Assembly (NCBI RefSeq): GCF_030811715.1
Contig: NZ_JAUSRH010000001.1
Location: forward strand, 124,001-188,000
DNA: 64,000 nucleotides
Source of the DNA: Sinomonas atrocyanea
Lineage (GTDB): Bacteria > Actinomycetota > Actinomycetes > Actinomycetales > Micrococcaceae
Reading direction: 5' to 3'
This document shows positions 16,456 through 25,107 of this stretch, one piece after another. A program made the translations under genes and the position numbers. The notes below the pieces were generated by a model. It was not told the DNA's origin, searched no databases, and saw nothing but the letters and a program-made list of their open reading frames with translations. The stretch's first letter is position 1. Each line of letters begins with the position of its first letter.

Positions 16456-18273
16456 GTGCAGACCGGGATGGCCGCGCTCATGCCGGCCCTTGTCGTGGGG
16501 CTCGTGCTCTCCGCGGGCGTGCTCATGGCGGTCGGGAGGTACGTCCGCCGGCCCTTCGCGGACTTCCTCGCCATCGCCGCAGCCGCTGCCGCGGTCTGCG
16601 TGGACGGCGCGCTGCTCGCGGGCGCCGCGTCGTCCCGGCACGTCTACTGGATGGGGGGCTGGTCCGCGCGCGACGGGCGGACCGTGGGCATCGCGCTCGT
16701 GGGCGACGGTGTGGGGGTCGGGCTGGCCCTGCTCGCCGCCGCCCTCATGGTCGCCGCCCTCGTCTTCTCCTGGCGGTACTTCGAATCGGACAGCTCCCAC
16801 TACCACGGCCTCATGCTGCTGTTCCTCGCCGGCATGACCGGGTTCGCGTTCGCCGGGGACGTCTTCACCATGTTCGTGTTCTTCGAGCTCATGGGCGTTG
16901 CCGCCTACGCGCTCACCGGGCTCAAGAGCGAGGACCCCTCCGCGGTCCACGGCGCCATCAACTTCGGCATCATCAACTCGCTCGCCGCCTACGTGTCGCT
17001 GACCGGCGTCGGGCTCGTCTACGCGCACACCGGAAGCCTCAACCTCGCCGCCCTCTCCCACCAGCTCGAGGGCGACCATAGCCTCCTCATGCCCCTCGCA
17101 TTCGTCCTGCTGTGCACGGGCTTCCTGGTCAAGGGCGCGGTGGCCCCGTTCCACTTCTGGCTCGACGACGCGCACGCCGTGGCGCCCTCCCCCGTGTGCG
17201 TCCTCTTCTCGGGGGTGATGGTCGAGCTCGGGCTGTACGGGGTGGCGCGGGTCTACTGGGCGGTGTTCAGCGGCACCCCGGCGGCCGCGGGCATCCAAGC
17301 CCTGTTCCTGGTCCTCGGCGTCCTCACCGCCGTGGTCGCGACGCTCATGTGCTTCATCCAGCGCCATCTCAAGCGCCTCCTGGCCTACTCGACCATCGCC
17401 CACATGGGCGTCTTCCTCGTGGCCCTCGGCTCGGCCTCGGAGTCGGCGCTCGCCGGCCTCGCGGTCTACGTCCTCGGGCACGCCGCGGTGAAGGGCTCGC
17501 TGTTCCTGCTCAGCGGCGTGGTCCTCGACCGGTACGGCAGCGTGGACGAGTACACCCTTCAGGGCCGGGGACGGGACGCCCCGGTGCTCGGCGGGGCCTT
17601 CCTGGTGACCGCGGCGGCCCTCGCCGGGGCTCCCCCGTTCGCCACCGGCCTCGGCAAGGCCGTCACCGAACATGCCCTCACCGAGTCGGGCCGCGTGTGG
17701 GGGATGGCGCTCATGATCGCCGTCTCCGCCCTCACGGCCGGTGCGGTGCTGCGCGTGGGCCTGCGGATCTTCCTCGGGCTCGGCTCCCCGCCGGAGGGCA
17801 TCGAGGCCGAGGGCATGAGCGGAGACGAGGAGATGATCGAGGTGCGGATCGGCCGGGAACGGGTCCCGCTGTCGATGAGCCTGCCGGTGGCCGCGCTCCT
17901 CGGCGCCGGCGCCCTGCTCGGCTTCGTGCCCGGGATCGCGGACGCGGCCGCAGCGGCGGCGCGGCAGTTCATGGACCGGGCCGGGTACGTCGCGGCCGCC
18001 CTCGGCGGCGCGGCCGGCGCGGTGCCGGGAGGCCCATCGTCCGAGTGGGACGCCGCCGGGATCCTCTGGGGGTGCGTCACCACGCTCGCGGCGCTCGGGG
18101 TGGCCGCCGCGGACCTCTACCGGCATCGCCTGCCGGGGGCAGCCGGCCGCCCCCTTGCGGTGCTCGACCCGCCCCTGCGCCTCCTGCGGAGCCTGCACTC
18201 AGGGCGCGTGGGCGACTACACGGTCTGGCTCGTGCTCGGCGTCGCGGCCTCCGGCGCGATCGTGCTCTTCTAG
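16456..18273 (+). CDS. mrpD: Proton-translocating antiporter subunit D (MrpD/NuoM-like)
   Basis: Large polytopic protein of 605 residues (GTG start), homologous to NuoL/M/N. Conserved features: [13 protein letters not shown] near 145 with the key Glu of helix 5, the Lys region [25 protein letters not shown] near 225, and [11 protein letters not shown]-type block ([18 protein letters not shown]) near 312. It is the only antiporter-fold subunit in the cluster, since no full MrpA is present. A loop of about 50 residues near 450 is acidic. It converges on the rhodanese gene 16 bases away. Confidence 0.92.
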   Translation: MQTGMAALMPALVVGLVLSAGVLMAVGRYVRRPFADFLAIAAAAAAVCVDGALLAGAASSRHVYWMGGWSARDGRTVGIALVGDGVGVGLALLAAALMVAALVFSWRYFESDSSHYHGLMLLFLAGMTGFAFAGDVFTMFVFFELMGVAAYALTGLKSEDPSAVHGAINFGIINSLAAYVSLTGVGLVYAHTGSLNLAALSHQLEGDHSLLMPLAFVLLCTGFLVKGAVAPFHFWLDDAHAVAPSPVCVLFSGVMVELGLYGVARVYWAVFSGTPAAAGIQALFLVLGVLTAVVATLMCFIQRHLKRLLAYSTIAHMGVFLVALGSASESALAGLAVYVLGHAAVKGSLFLLSGVVLDRYGSVDEYTLQGRGRDAPVLGGAFLVTAAALAGAPPFATGLGKAVTEHALTESGRVWGMALMIAVSALTAGAVLRVGLRIFLGLGSPPEGIEAEGMSGDEEMIEVRIGRERVPLSMSLPVAALLGAGALLGFVPGIADAAAAAARQFMDRAGYVAAALGGAAGAVPGGPSSEWDAAGILWGCVTTLAALGVAAADLYRHRLPGAAGRPLAVLDPPLRLLRSLHSGRVGDYTVWLVLGVAASGAIVLF

Positions 18274-18289
18274 CACTCGGCAGCAGCGG

Positions 18290-18748
18290 TCAGCGCTGGG
18301 CCTGCTTCCGGAACGCGGCCCAGGCCTGGAAACCGCCCACGAGGTCGGTCGCCCTGCTCAGGCCGAGCCGCTGCAGGGTGTGGGCAGCGAGGCTCGAGCT
18401 GTACCCCTCGTTGCAGACGATCACGATCCGACGGCTGGGATCATCCGAGATCGGCAGCCGGAAGGGGCAGGTCGGATCGAGGCGCCATTCGAGGACATTG
18501 CGGTCGATCACCATCGCCCCGGGGAGGGCGCCGTCGCGGTCGCGCTGGTCGACCGGGCGCGTGTCGACGACAAGGGCACCGGCGGACATCTCGCGGTCCA
18601 GGTCCTCGGGATGGACACGCTCCAGTCCCGCGCGGCTCTCGGCGAGCAGGAGATCGATCGCCGCCCTCCCCTCGTCCACGCCGCCCTCGTCCACGCCGAA
18701 GGACGCCACGCCGACGGACGCCACGGACGCGATGCTCTGCTGTTCCAC
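18290..18748 (-). CDS. Rhodanese-like domain protein
   Basis: Single rhodanese domain of 152 residues. The Cdc25-like loop VCNEGYSSS near 112-120 keeps the catalytic Cys, so it could carry a persulfide in sulfur transfer. The N-terminal 45 residues are acidic and contain short Val-Asp-Glu-Gly repeats. Start is GTG with GAGGAG 5 bases upstream. It lies below the aldo/keto reductase terminator, so it probably has its own promoter. Confidence 0.87.
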   Translation of the reverse strand: MEQQSIASVASVGVASFGVDEGGVDEGRAAIDLLLAESRAGLERVHPEDLDREMSAGALVVDTRPVDQRDRDGALPGAMVIDRNVLEWRLDPTCPFRLPISDDPSRRIVIVCNEGYSSSLAAHTLQRLGLSRATDLVGGFQAWAAFRKQAQR

Positions 18749-18770
18749 CGTCTCCTCGATTCTTCCGGGC

Positions 18771-18821
18771 GCACGACGGAAGGTGACCCGCCTCGTGAGA
18801 GCGGGTCACCTTCCGTCGTGC
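18771..18821. terminator. Terminator hairpin, 21-bp perfect stem
   Basis: Arms 18771-18791 and 18801-18821 (21 bp, perfect) with a 9-base loop, just after the aldo/keto reductase stop. The stem base GCACGACGG recurs in the hairpin at 41584. Confidence 0.8.
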
Positions 18822-18835
18822 TTCTGATGCGGGGA

Positions 18836-19690
18836 TCAGGCGAAGTCGGCCTCGGCGGGGTCGGCGCCGATGCGGCCGGCCGCGCCCTTGTCGAGGCCGT
18901 TGATGGCCTCGATCTCGGCTGGCTCGAGGGTGAGGGCGAGGGCCGTCCAGTTCTGGGCGATGCGCTCGGGCGTGACGGACTTCGGGATCACCACGTTGCC
19001 GAGGGCGAGGTGCCAGCCGAGGACCACGTTCGGAACGCTCACGCCGTGGTTCTCGGCGATCTCGCGCAGCACGGAATCCTCGAGGAGGTCCTTGCCCTGG
19101 CCGAGCGGCGACCAGGACTCGTGCAGGATGCCCTTGGACTCCTCGTAGGCGCGCAGCTCGGACTGCGGGAAGTACGGGTGCGTCTCGACCTGGTTGATCA
19201 CGGGGACCACGCCGGTCTCGCGCTCGATTTCCTCGAGCGCTTCGACGGTGAAGTTGGAGACGCCGATCGAGCGGACCCGGCCGGACTCCTTCAGCTTCGC
19301 GAACTCCTCCCACGTCTCGAGGTAGAGGCCACGCTTGGGCTGGAGCCAGTGGATGAGGTACAGGTCCACGTAGTCGAGGCCGAGCTTGTCCAGGGAGGTC
19401 TGGAACGCGGGGGCGACCTTGTCGCGGCCCTGGTCTGCGTTCCAGAGCTTCGTGGTGATGAAGAGGTCTTCGCGGTCCAGCCCCGAGGAGGCGATGGCGC
19501 GGCCCACGCCGGCCTCGTTGCCGTAGATCGCGGCGGTGTCGATGTGGCGGTAGCCCACGTTGAACGCCTCGCCGACCACGCGCTCGGCGACGTCATCCTC
19601 GACCTGCCACACCCCGTACCCAAGCTGCGGGATGGTGCGGCCATCGTGGAAGGAGAGGACAGGGGAAGTCAGGGTCTCAGCAGAAGTCAT
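18836..19690 (-). CDS. Aldo/keto reductase
   Basis: NADPH-dependent aldo/keto reductase of 284 residues (2,5-diketo-gluconate reductase-like AKR). It has the full catalytic tetrad: Asp in HIDTA, Tyr in AAIYGNE, Lys in ITTKLWN and His in LIHW, and the cofactor motif VIPKSVTPERIAQN near 240. I chose the ATG at 19690 over an in-frame ATG three codons earlier; the frame remains open upstream only as antisense. A perfect terminator hairpin follows. Physiological substrate is unknown. Confidence 0.92.
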   Translation of the reverse strand: MTSAETLTSPVLSFHDGRTIPQLGYGVWQVEDDVAERVVGEAFNVGYRHIDTAAIYGNEAGVGRAIASSGLDREDLFITTKLWNADQGRDKVAPAFQTSLDKLGLDYVDLYLIHWLQPKRGLYLETWEEFAKLKESGRVRSIGVSNFTVEALEEIERETGVVPVINQVETHPYFPQSELRAYEESKGILHESWSPLGQGKDLLEDSVLREIAENHGVSVPNVVLGWHLALGNVVIPKSVTPERIAQNWTALALTLEPAEIEAINGLDKGAAGRIGADPAEADFA

Positions 19691-19797
19691 GCTGCCCATC
19701 CTGCCACCGCATGCTGCCCAGGCCACGGGTTCTGCACGATTTTCCGCGGCACTTCGCGGACCGCGAACCGCGGAATAGATCCGGGTGGCGGCACGGC

Positions 19798-20238
19798 TCA
19801 GCGGCGCATGAGCTCCTCGGCCTCCTGGACGTGCTCGAGCACGGTCGCGGCGCGGCGCTGCACCGAGAGCGCACCCACGGGCACGGGGCCGACGGCGAGG
19901 CGCAGCATCGCGGCGGCCTCGGCCGTGGTGGCGAGGGCATTGCCGGCACGGGACAGGGCCCGGTGCACGGCGGCGTAGTCGCCCGGAACGTCGAGCCCCT
20001 CGCTCGGGGAGCGCCGCTGCGCCTCGACGCAGACCGCCCGCACCCGGGGAAGGAGCCCCGCGAGGCCGTCGGCGATGACCACGAGTTCGCTGTAGAGCGC
20101 GTCGTCGTCGATCCCCTCGAGGACCTGGTGGTACCGGTCGAGGCCCCTGCGGAAGCGGTCGTGCGCGCGGCGCCACAGGCCCTTGCCGAGCTCGGCGTCG
20201 TCGCGCCGGCCGGTGAGGGCGGACTTGATGAATCCCAC
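19798..20238 (-). CDS. Conserved-looking hypothetical protein downstream of bpa
   Basis: Soluble, mostly alpha-helical protein of 146 residues with no signal or membrane segment and no motif I recognise. It begins 8 bases after the bpa stop, so the two are almost certainly co-transcribed. The N-terminal half is basic and charged (RRAHDRFRRGLDRYHQVL), the C-terminal half alanine-rich helices. A role around proteasome activation is a context guess only. Confidence 0.7.
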   Translation of the reverse strand: MGFIKSALTGRRDDAELGKGLWRRAHDRFRRGLDRYHQVLEGIDDDALYSELVVIADGLAGLLPRVRAVCVEAQRRSPSEGLDVPGDYAAVHRALSRAGNALATTAEAAAMLRLAVGPVPVGALSVQRRAATVLEHVQEAEELMRR

Positions 20239-20246
20239 GGAGGCGC

Positions 20247-20894
20247 TCAGAGGTACTGGCCCGGGCCGTGGTCCGGGTCCCGGGGAACGCCCTGCCGCTG
20301 GCCGGGCACCTGCCCGGGGCCCTGGGCCGCGCGCTGGGGCTCGCCGTTCGGGCCGATCACCACGCCCGGCGCGATCATCGTCCCGGGCGGGAGCTGGCGC
20401 AGCTGCACCTGGGCCGCCGCGAGCTGGTGGGCCGCCTGCTGCGCGGCGATGGCCGTCTGGATGCCGTGGAAGAGGCCCTCAAGCCAGCCCACGAGCTGGG
20501 CCTGCGCGACGCGGAGCTCGGACTCCGAGGGCACCGACTCGTCCGAGAACGGCAGCGAGATGCGGTGGAGCTCGTCGACGAGCTCGGGTGCGAGGCCGTC
20601 CTCGAGCTCGCGGATCGAACGCTCGTGGATCTCGGCGAGGCGCTCGCGGGCGGCCTCGTCGAGCGGGGCGCCCTTCACTTCCTCGAGGAGCTGGCGGATC
20701 ATCGTGCCGATCCGCATGACCTTCGCCGGCTCGTCCACGAGCTCCTGCAGGCTCGCCCGCCTCGGCTGCTGCGCGGGCGACGCCGCGTGGCCGGCCTCCG
20801 CGGCCGCGTCGCCGTCGATGGCGGTCCCCTCGACCGGATCCTCCGCGTGGCCCGGTCCCATCCCGTCCGTGTGCTCGTTCCCCGCTGACGTCAT
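20247..20894 (-). CDS. bpa: Bacterial proteasome activator Bpa (DUF2587)
   Basis: Ring-forming, ATP-independent activator of the actinobacterial 20S proteasome (Rv3780/PafE family), 215 residues. A disordered 45-residue head leads into the four-helix core (about 48-165), and the protein ends in the proteasome-docking motif GQYL, preceded by a Pro/Gly/Gln-rich flexible linker. The exact GQYL end identifies it with confidence and implies the host encodes a 20S proteasome elsewhere. It forms an operon with the 146-residue gene downstream. Confidence 0.93.
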   Translation of the reverse strand: MTSAGNEHTDGMGPGHAEDPVEGTAIDGDAAAEAGHAASPAQQPRRASLQELVDEPAKVMRIGTMIRQLLEEVKGAPLDEAARERLAEIHERSIRELEDGLAPELVDELHRISLPFSDESVPSESELRVAQAQLVGWLEGLFHGIQTAIAAQQAAHQLAAAQVQLRQLPPGTMIAPGVVIGPNGEPQRAAQGPGQVPGQRQGVPRDPDHGPGQYL

Positions 20895-21003
20895 AGCGCC
20901 ATCCTCTCACGCGGCCGGTGCCGGGCCATGGGCCGGACGGCCGGGTGGCGACGGCCTCGCCCGACGCCGCTCAGCTCGTGCCGCCGCTCAGCAGGACCGG
21001 CAC

Positions 21004-21255
21004 TCAGCAGCACCGGCCCTGGGGATTGGCGTCCTGGCGGTCGGCGTGGTCGCGCCAGAATTCCCGCTCGGTCATCGCGGGCGCCGCACACCGGCCCGCG
21101 GCCTCCTCGGAGCGGTGGTGCTCGAGATACCTCTCGTACGCGTCGGCGCCCATGACCCCGCGCGCGTAGGCCCGCGCCCCGGCGAGGACCGAGCGCACGG
21201 CGGCGATCGCCGTCGTGCGCCCGGCGCCGCCGGAACTCCCGGGTGAGGGGGACAT
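21004..21255 (-). CDS. YbdD/YjiX family protein (DUF466)
   Basis: Protein of 83 residues; the start ATG overlaps the cstA stop by one base. The core GADAYERYLEHHR ... PAMTEREFWRDHADRQDANPQGRCC is the YbdD/YjiX signature. Members are encoded next to CstA or BtsT and are thought to assist pyruvate/peptide uptake. It ends with a CC doublet. Confidence 0.9.
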   Translation of the reverse strand: MSPSPGSSGGAGRTTAIAAVRSVLAGARAYARGVMGADAYERYLEHHRSEEAAGRCAAPAMTEREFWRDHADRQDANPQGRCC

Positions 21256-23573
21256 CAGCGGTGACCGGCCGGCGTCGTGGTCATCCCGGCGTCCCTCCAC
21301 TCGGCCAGGATCGCGCGCTCGGCCGCGGTCGGCACCAGGCCGGCGGGCGCGAAGACGCGCGAGGGCACGGCCGGGTCCTCGTTGTCGGCCACGGCGGCGC
21401 TGCCGGCCGGGGTCCCGCCGACCGCAGCTCGGAAGGCGCGGACGGTGGCGACGAGGCCCGCCACGATCACGATGATCGAGAGCACCACGAAGACCACGCT
21501 CAGGACGCCCTGGACCATGGTGTTGCGGACCACGGCCTCCATGGCGGCGACGGTCTTGGCGGTGCCGAAGGAGGTCTTCCCGTCCGCGAGGGCCTTGGCG
21601 AACTGCGCGTTCTGCGCGAAGTAGCCCACGGCGGGGACCGGCGAGAAGATCTTGTAGGCGCTCGCCGTGATGGTCACGACGGCCGCGAACGCGAGCGGCA
21701 CGGCCACGACCCACAGGTGCCGGAACGAGCGGCGCTTCGCCGCGATCGCGAGGCACACCGCGAGCGCGATCGCCGCCAGGAGCTGGTTCGCGATGCCGAA
21801 CAGCGGGAAGAACGTGTTGATGCCGCCGAGGGGATCGGTCACGCCGAGGATCAGGATGTAGCCCCAGCCCAGCACCATGACCGCGGTGCACAGCCAGGCG
21901 CCCGGGCGCCACGAGGTGTCCTTGAACTTCGGGACGAAGTTCCCGATCGAGTCCTGCAGCATGAACCGGGCCACGCGGGTGCCGGCGTCCACGGCGGTGA
22001 GGATGAACAGGGCCTCGAACATGATGGCGAAGTGGTACCAGAAGGCCGCGAGGCCGGCGCCGCCGATGAACTGGGCCATGATGTGGCTGAGTCCGACGGC
22101 GAGGGTCGGGGCGCCACCCGTGCGGGAGACGATCGAGGCCTCGCCGACGCCCTGGGCGGTGGCGGCGAGCTCGCCCGGGGCCACGTTGACCCCGGCCAGG
22201 CCGAGGCCGTTGACCCACGCGGCGGCCGACTCGACCGTGCCGCCGGTGAGGCTCGCCGGGGAGTTCATGACGAAGTAGAGGCCGCGGTCAATCGAGACGG
22301 CGGCGACGAGGGCCATGATCGCCACGAAGGACTCCATGAGCATGCCGCCGTAGCCGATGAAGCGCGTCTGCCGCTCCTTCTCGATCAGCTTCGGGGTGGT
22401 GCCCGAGGAGATGAGGGCGTGGAAGCCGGAGAGGGCGCCGCACGCGATGGTGACGAACAGGAACGGGAAGAGGCCACCGGCGAAGACGGGGCCGTTGTCC
22501 TTGAACGCGTACTCGCTGAACGCCGGGGCGCTGATCTCCGGGCGCACCACGATGATCGCGACCGCGAGGAGCGCGATGACGCCGACCTTCATGAAGGTCG
22601 AGAGGTAGTCGCGCGGGGCGAGCAGGAGCCATACGGGCAGGACCGCCGCCACGAAGCCGTAGACGATGATGCCCCACGCGATCGGGAGCCGGTCGAGGTG
22701 GAAGATCGCCTGGCCCCAGTCGGTGTGCGAGACCCAGCCGCCGCCGATGATCGCGGCCATGAGGAGCACGAACCCGATGACCGAGACCTCCATGACCTTC
22801 CCCGGGCGGATGAACCGCAGGTAGACGCCCATGAAGAGTGCGATCGGGATGGTCATGGCCACGGAGAAGACGCCCCACGGGCTCTCGCCGAGCGCGTTGA
22901 CCACCACGAGGGCGAGGATGGCCACGATGATGATCATGATGAGCAGGGTCGCAAGCAGCGCGGCCGTCCCGCCGACCACGCCGAGTTCCTCGCGGGCCAT
23001 CTGGCCGAGCGAGCGGCCGCCTCGGCGCATCGAGAAGAACATCACGAGGTAGTCCTGCACCGCCCCGGCGAGCACGACGCCCACGATGATCCAGATCGTG
23101 CCGGGCAGGTAGCCCATCTGGGCGGCGAGGATCGGTCCCACGAGCGGTCCGGCGCCGGCGATCGCGGCGAAGTGGTGCCCGAAGAGGACGTTGCGGTCGG
23201 TGCGGACGAAGTCCTTGCCGTCGGCGTTGTACTCCGCCGGCGTCGCGCGGACGTCGTTGGGCTTGAGCAGGTGCTTCTCGATGTACTTGGAGTAGAACCG
23301 GTAGCCGATGAGGTACGTGCAGACGGCCGCGAAGACGAACCAGATCGCGTTCACCGTCTCGCCGCGGACCAGCGCGAGCATGACCCACGCGAGCCCTCCG
23401 AGGAGGGCGATGGCGGCCCAGAGGGCGATCTTGGCCGGGGTCCAGCGCTTCTCCTCCGCCTCACGCTTCGCGGGGTCGACGGCGACCGGCGGCAGTGCCG
23501 GGTCCTGGACGAGCTCGGCCTCGGCTGGGTCGGTCCCGCGCGCTCCCCCAGCGCCGCGTGCGACGGTACTCAT
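21255..23573 (-). CDS. cstA: Carbon starvation protein CstA (pyruvate/peptide transporter)
   Basis: Polytopic membrane protein of 772 residues. After a 50-residue cytoplasmic head there are about 16-18 helices with the conserved CstA blocks FGHHFAAIAGAGPLVGPILAAQ, DYLVMFFSMRRGGRSLGQM, and later CGALSGFHALISSGTTPKLI. CstA/BtsT proteins import pyruvate and possibly peptides under carbon limitation. ATG at 23573 has GAGGAG 4 bases upstream; the longer open frame is not supported. Pyruvate uptake would fit the several pyruvate-node enzymes in the window. Confidence 0.93.
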   Translation of the reverse strand: MSTVARGAGGARGTDPAEAELVQDPALPPVAVDPAKREAEEKRWTPAKIALWAAIALLGGLAWVMLALVRGETVNAIWFVFAAVCTYLIGYRFYSKYIEKHLLKPNDVRATPAEYNADGKDFVRTDRNVLFGHHFAAIAGAGPLVGPILAAQMGYLPGTIWIIVGVVLAGAVQDYLVMFFSMRRGGRSLGQMAREELGVVGGTAALLATLLIMIIIVAILALVVVNALGESPWGVFSVAMTIPIALFMGVYLRFIRPGKVMEVSVIGFVLLMAAIIGGGWVSHTDWGQAIFHLDRLPIAWGIIVYGFVAAVLPVWLLLAPRDYLSTFMKVGVIALLAVAIIVVRPEISAPAFSEYAFKDNGPVFAGGLFPFLFVTIACGALSGFHALISSGTTPKLIEKERQTRFIGYGGMLMESFVAIMALVAAVSIDRGLYFVMNSPASLTGGTVESAAAWVNGLGLAGVNVAPGELAATAQGVGEASIVSRTGGAPTLAVGLSHIMAQFIGGAGLAAFWYHFAIMFEALFILTAVDAGTRVARFMLQDSIGNFVPKFKDTSWRPGAWLCTAVMVLGWGYILILGVTDPLGGINTFFPLFGIANQLLAAIALAVCLAIAAKRRSFRHLWVVAVPLAFAAVVTITASAYKIFSPVPAVGYFAQNAQFAKALADGKTSFGTAKTVAAMEAVVRNTMVQGVLSVVFVVLSIIVIVAGLVATVRAFRAAVGGTPAGSAAVADNEDPAVPSRVFAPAGLVPTAAERAILAEWRDAGMTTTPAGHR

Positions 23574-23774
23574 GGTGCTCCTCCTCGAGCGAGAGTGATG
23601 GATACTCCCGACCCTAGCCAGAGGGCGTGGCCGCCAGCCGCCCTCGGGTCCGGCCCGCGGGGGCGCTGCGGTGAGCGGTAGGGACCGCGCGGTGAGCGGC
23701 TCGAAGGCGAGCACGACGGCGGGGGCGCACCCGCGCGAGACGGGTGGCCGGCGTCGTGCGGGCCGGTGCTCCGG

Positions 23775-24758
23775 CTACATCGTGAGGAGGATCTTGCCCA
23801 CGTGCTCGCCCGAGTCGAAGTACTCGTGCGCGGCGGACACCTGGGCGAGCGGGAAGGCCTTGTCGACGAGCGGCTTGATGCGGCCGTCCGTGACGAGCGG
23901 CCACACGTGGTCCTTGACGGCGGCCATGATGGCGCCCTTCTCCGCCACCGGCCGAGGCCGGAGCGCCGTGGCGATCACGGCGGCGCGCTTGCTCAGGAGC
24001 GTGCCCAGGTTGAGCTCGGCCTTCGCTCCGCCCTGGAGCCCGATGACCACGAGCCTGCCGTAGGGGGCGAGCGCCTCGACGTTGCGCTCGAGGTACTTCG
24101 CGCCCACGACGTCGAGGATCACGTCCGCGCCGCGGCCGCCGCTGGCCTCGCGCACCGCCTCCACGAAGTCCTGCTCGCGGTAGTTGATGGCGACGTCGAC
24201 CCCGAGGAACGCGCGCGCCGTCGAGACCTTCTCCTCCGTCCCCGCAGTCGCCGCGACGCGGGCGCCGAAGGCCTTGGCCATCTGGACGGCCATCGTGCCG
24301 ATCCCGCCGGTGGCCCCGTGGATCAGCAGAAGCTCACCGGGCTGGAGCTGGGCGGTCATGAAGAGGTTCGAGTAGACGGTCGCCGCCGTCTCGGGCAGCG
24401 CGGCGGCGGTCACGAGGTCCACACCCTCGGGGATGCGGACCACCTGCTCGGCCGGGACCGCGACCTTCTCGGCGTAGCCGCCTCCGGCCAGGAGGGCCAC
24501 GACCCTGTCCCCCACGGCGAAGGGCCGGGTGACCTCGGGCCCGAACCCTGCGATGCGGCCGGAGACCTCGAGGCCGGGGATCTCCGAGGCGCCCGGAGGA
24601 GGCGGGTAGAAGCCGCGGCGCTGCTGGACGTCCGCGCGGTTGACCCCCGCGGCCACGACGTCGATGAGCAGCTCGCCCGGGCCGGGCTCCGGCGCGTCGA
24701 CCTCGCGCACCTGCAGTACCTCCGGCCCTCCGGGCTCGGTGATGAACACGGCCTTCAT
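23775..24758 (-). CDS. NAD(P)H:quinone oxidoreductase (zinc-independent MDR family)
   Basis: Medium-chain dehydrogenase/reductase of 327 residues, quinone oxidoreductase/PIG3 type. N-terminal GroES-like domain with GVNRADVQQRRGFYPPPPG near 38-56; no zinc-ligand cysteines; Rossmann motif HGATGGIGTMAVQMAK near 145. It reduces quinones or enones using NADPH. ATG at 24758 has GGAGGAGG in front. Two near-identical 17-bp direct repeats lie 33-67 bases upstream and look like operator sites. Confidence 0.9.
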   Translation of the reverse strand: MKAVFITEPGGPEVLQVREVDAPEPGPGELLIDVVAAGVNRADVQQRRGFYPPPPGASEIPGLEVSGRIAGFGPEVTRPFAVGDRVVALLAGGGYAEKVAVPAEQVVRIPEGVDLVTAAALPETAATVYSNLFMTAQLQPGELLLIHGATGGIGTMAVQMAKAFGARVAATAGTEEKVSTARAFLGVDVAINYREQDFVEAVREASGGRGADVILDVVGAKYLERNVEALAPYGRLVVIGLQGGAKAELNLGTLLSKRAAVIATALRPRPVAEKGAIMAAVKDHVWPLVTDGRIKPLVDKAFPLAQVSAAHEYFDSGEHVGKILLTM

Positions 24759-24790
24759 GTCGGTGCTCCTCCTCCCCCGGGGGGCGTGAA

Positions 24791-24825
24791 GTTTTCACAA
24801 GATCACTGGTTTTCACGAGATCACT
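24791..24825. repeat. Tandem direct repeat, likely operator of the quinone oxidoreductase gene
   Basis: Copies at 24791-24807 and 24809-24825, 17 bp each with one mismatch (gttttcac[a/g]agatcact), period 18. They sit between the quinone oxidoreductase start and tRNA-Ser, in a distinctly AT-richer patch. No regulator is adjacent. Confidence 0.6.
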
Positions 24826-24850
24826 CGCCTATGAAACACTACTAGGACAC

Positions 24851-24938
24851 GGAAGGTTGTCCGAGCGGCCTATGGAGCTGGTCTTGAAAACCAGTGTGCG
24901 GTCACCCCGTACCAAGGGTTCAAATCCCTTACCTTCCG
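24851..24938 (+). tRNA. tRNA-Ser (anticodon TGA)
   Basis: 88 nt. The acceptor stem ggaaggt pairs with accttcc (discriminator G). Anticodon stem ctggt/accag holds loop cttgaaa with TGA at 24885-24887. There is a long variable arm as expected for a class II serine tRNA, and T-arm aaggg-ttcaaat-ccctt. CCA is not encoded. Confidence 0.97.
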
Positions 24939-25005
24939 CCTCAGGTGCAGCGCCCCCGGTCCACGCGGCCGGGGGCGCTGCCGTCTTCCGGGGTTCCGAG
25001 GGCGT

Positions 25006-25041
25006 GGGCAGCGGGGCGGGGCAGCGGGGCGGGGCAGCGGG
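25006..25041. repeat. 13-bp G-rich tandem repeat, about 2.8 copies
   Basis: Unit gggcagcggggcg at 25006-25018 and 25019-25031, with a partial third copy. It lies between tRNA-Ser and the DUF559 gene terminator. It is G-rich on the plus strand and might form G-quadruplex-like structures; no function is visible. Confidence 0.7.
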
Positions 25042-25049
25042 CGGCAGCG

Positions 25050-25106
25050 CGAGTGTGCGGTAGTTGTGGGTCCCGCGCTCGCGCACCCACAACTACCGCA
25101 CACTCG
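25050..25106. terminator. Terminator hairpin, 22-bp perfect stem
   Basis: Arms 25050-25071 and 25085-25106 match perfectly around a 13-base loop. It begins 1 base beyond the stop of the DUF559 gene on the minus strand. Confidence 0.8.
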
Positions 25107-25107
25107 T

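Noticed and set aside
21243-23681. 812-codon plus-strand open frame across cstA
   Set aside because: Antisense to a conserved transporter; composition (Arg/His/Asp/Gly) is an artefact of GC-rich codon positions.
25006-25106. Possible CRISPR-like array (tandem 13-mers and long palindrome)
   Set aside because: Units are contiguous without spacers and there are no cas genes; it is a simple tandem repeat next to a terminator.
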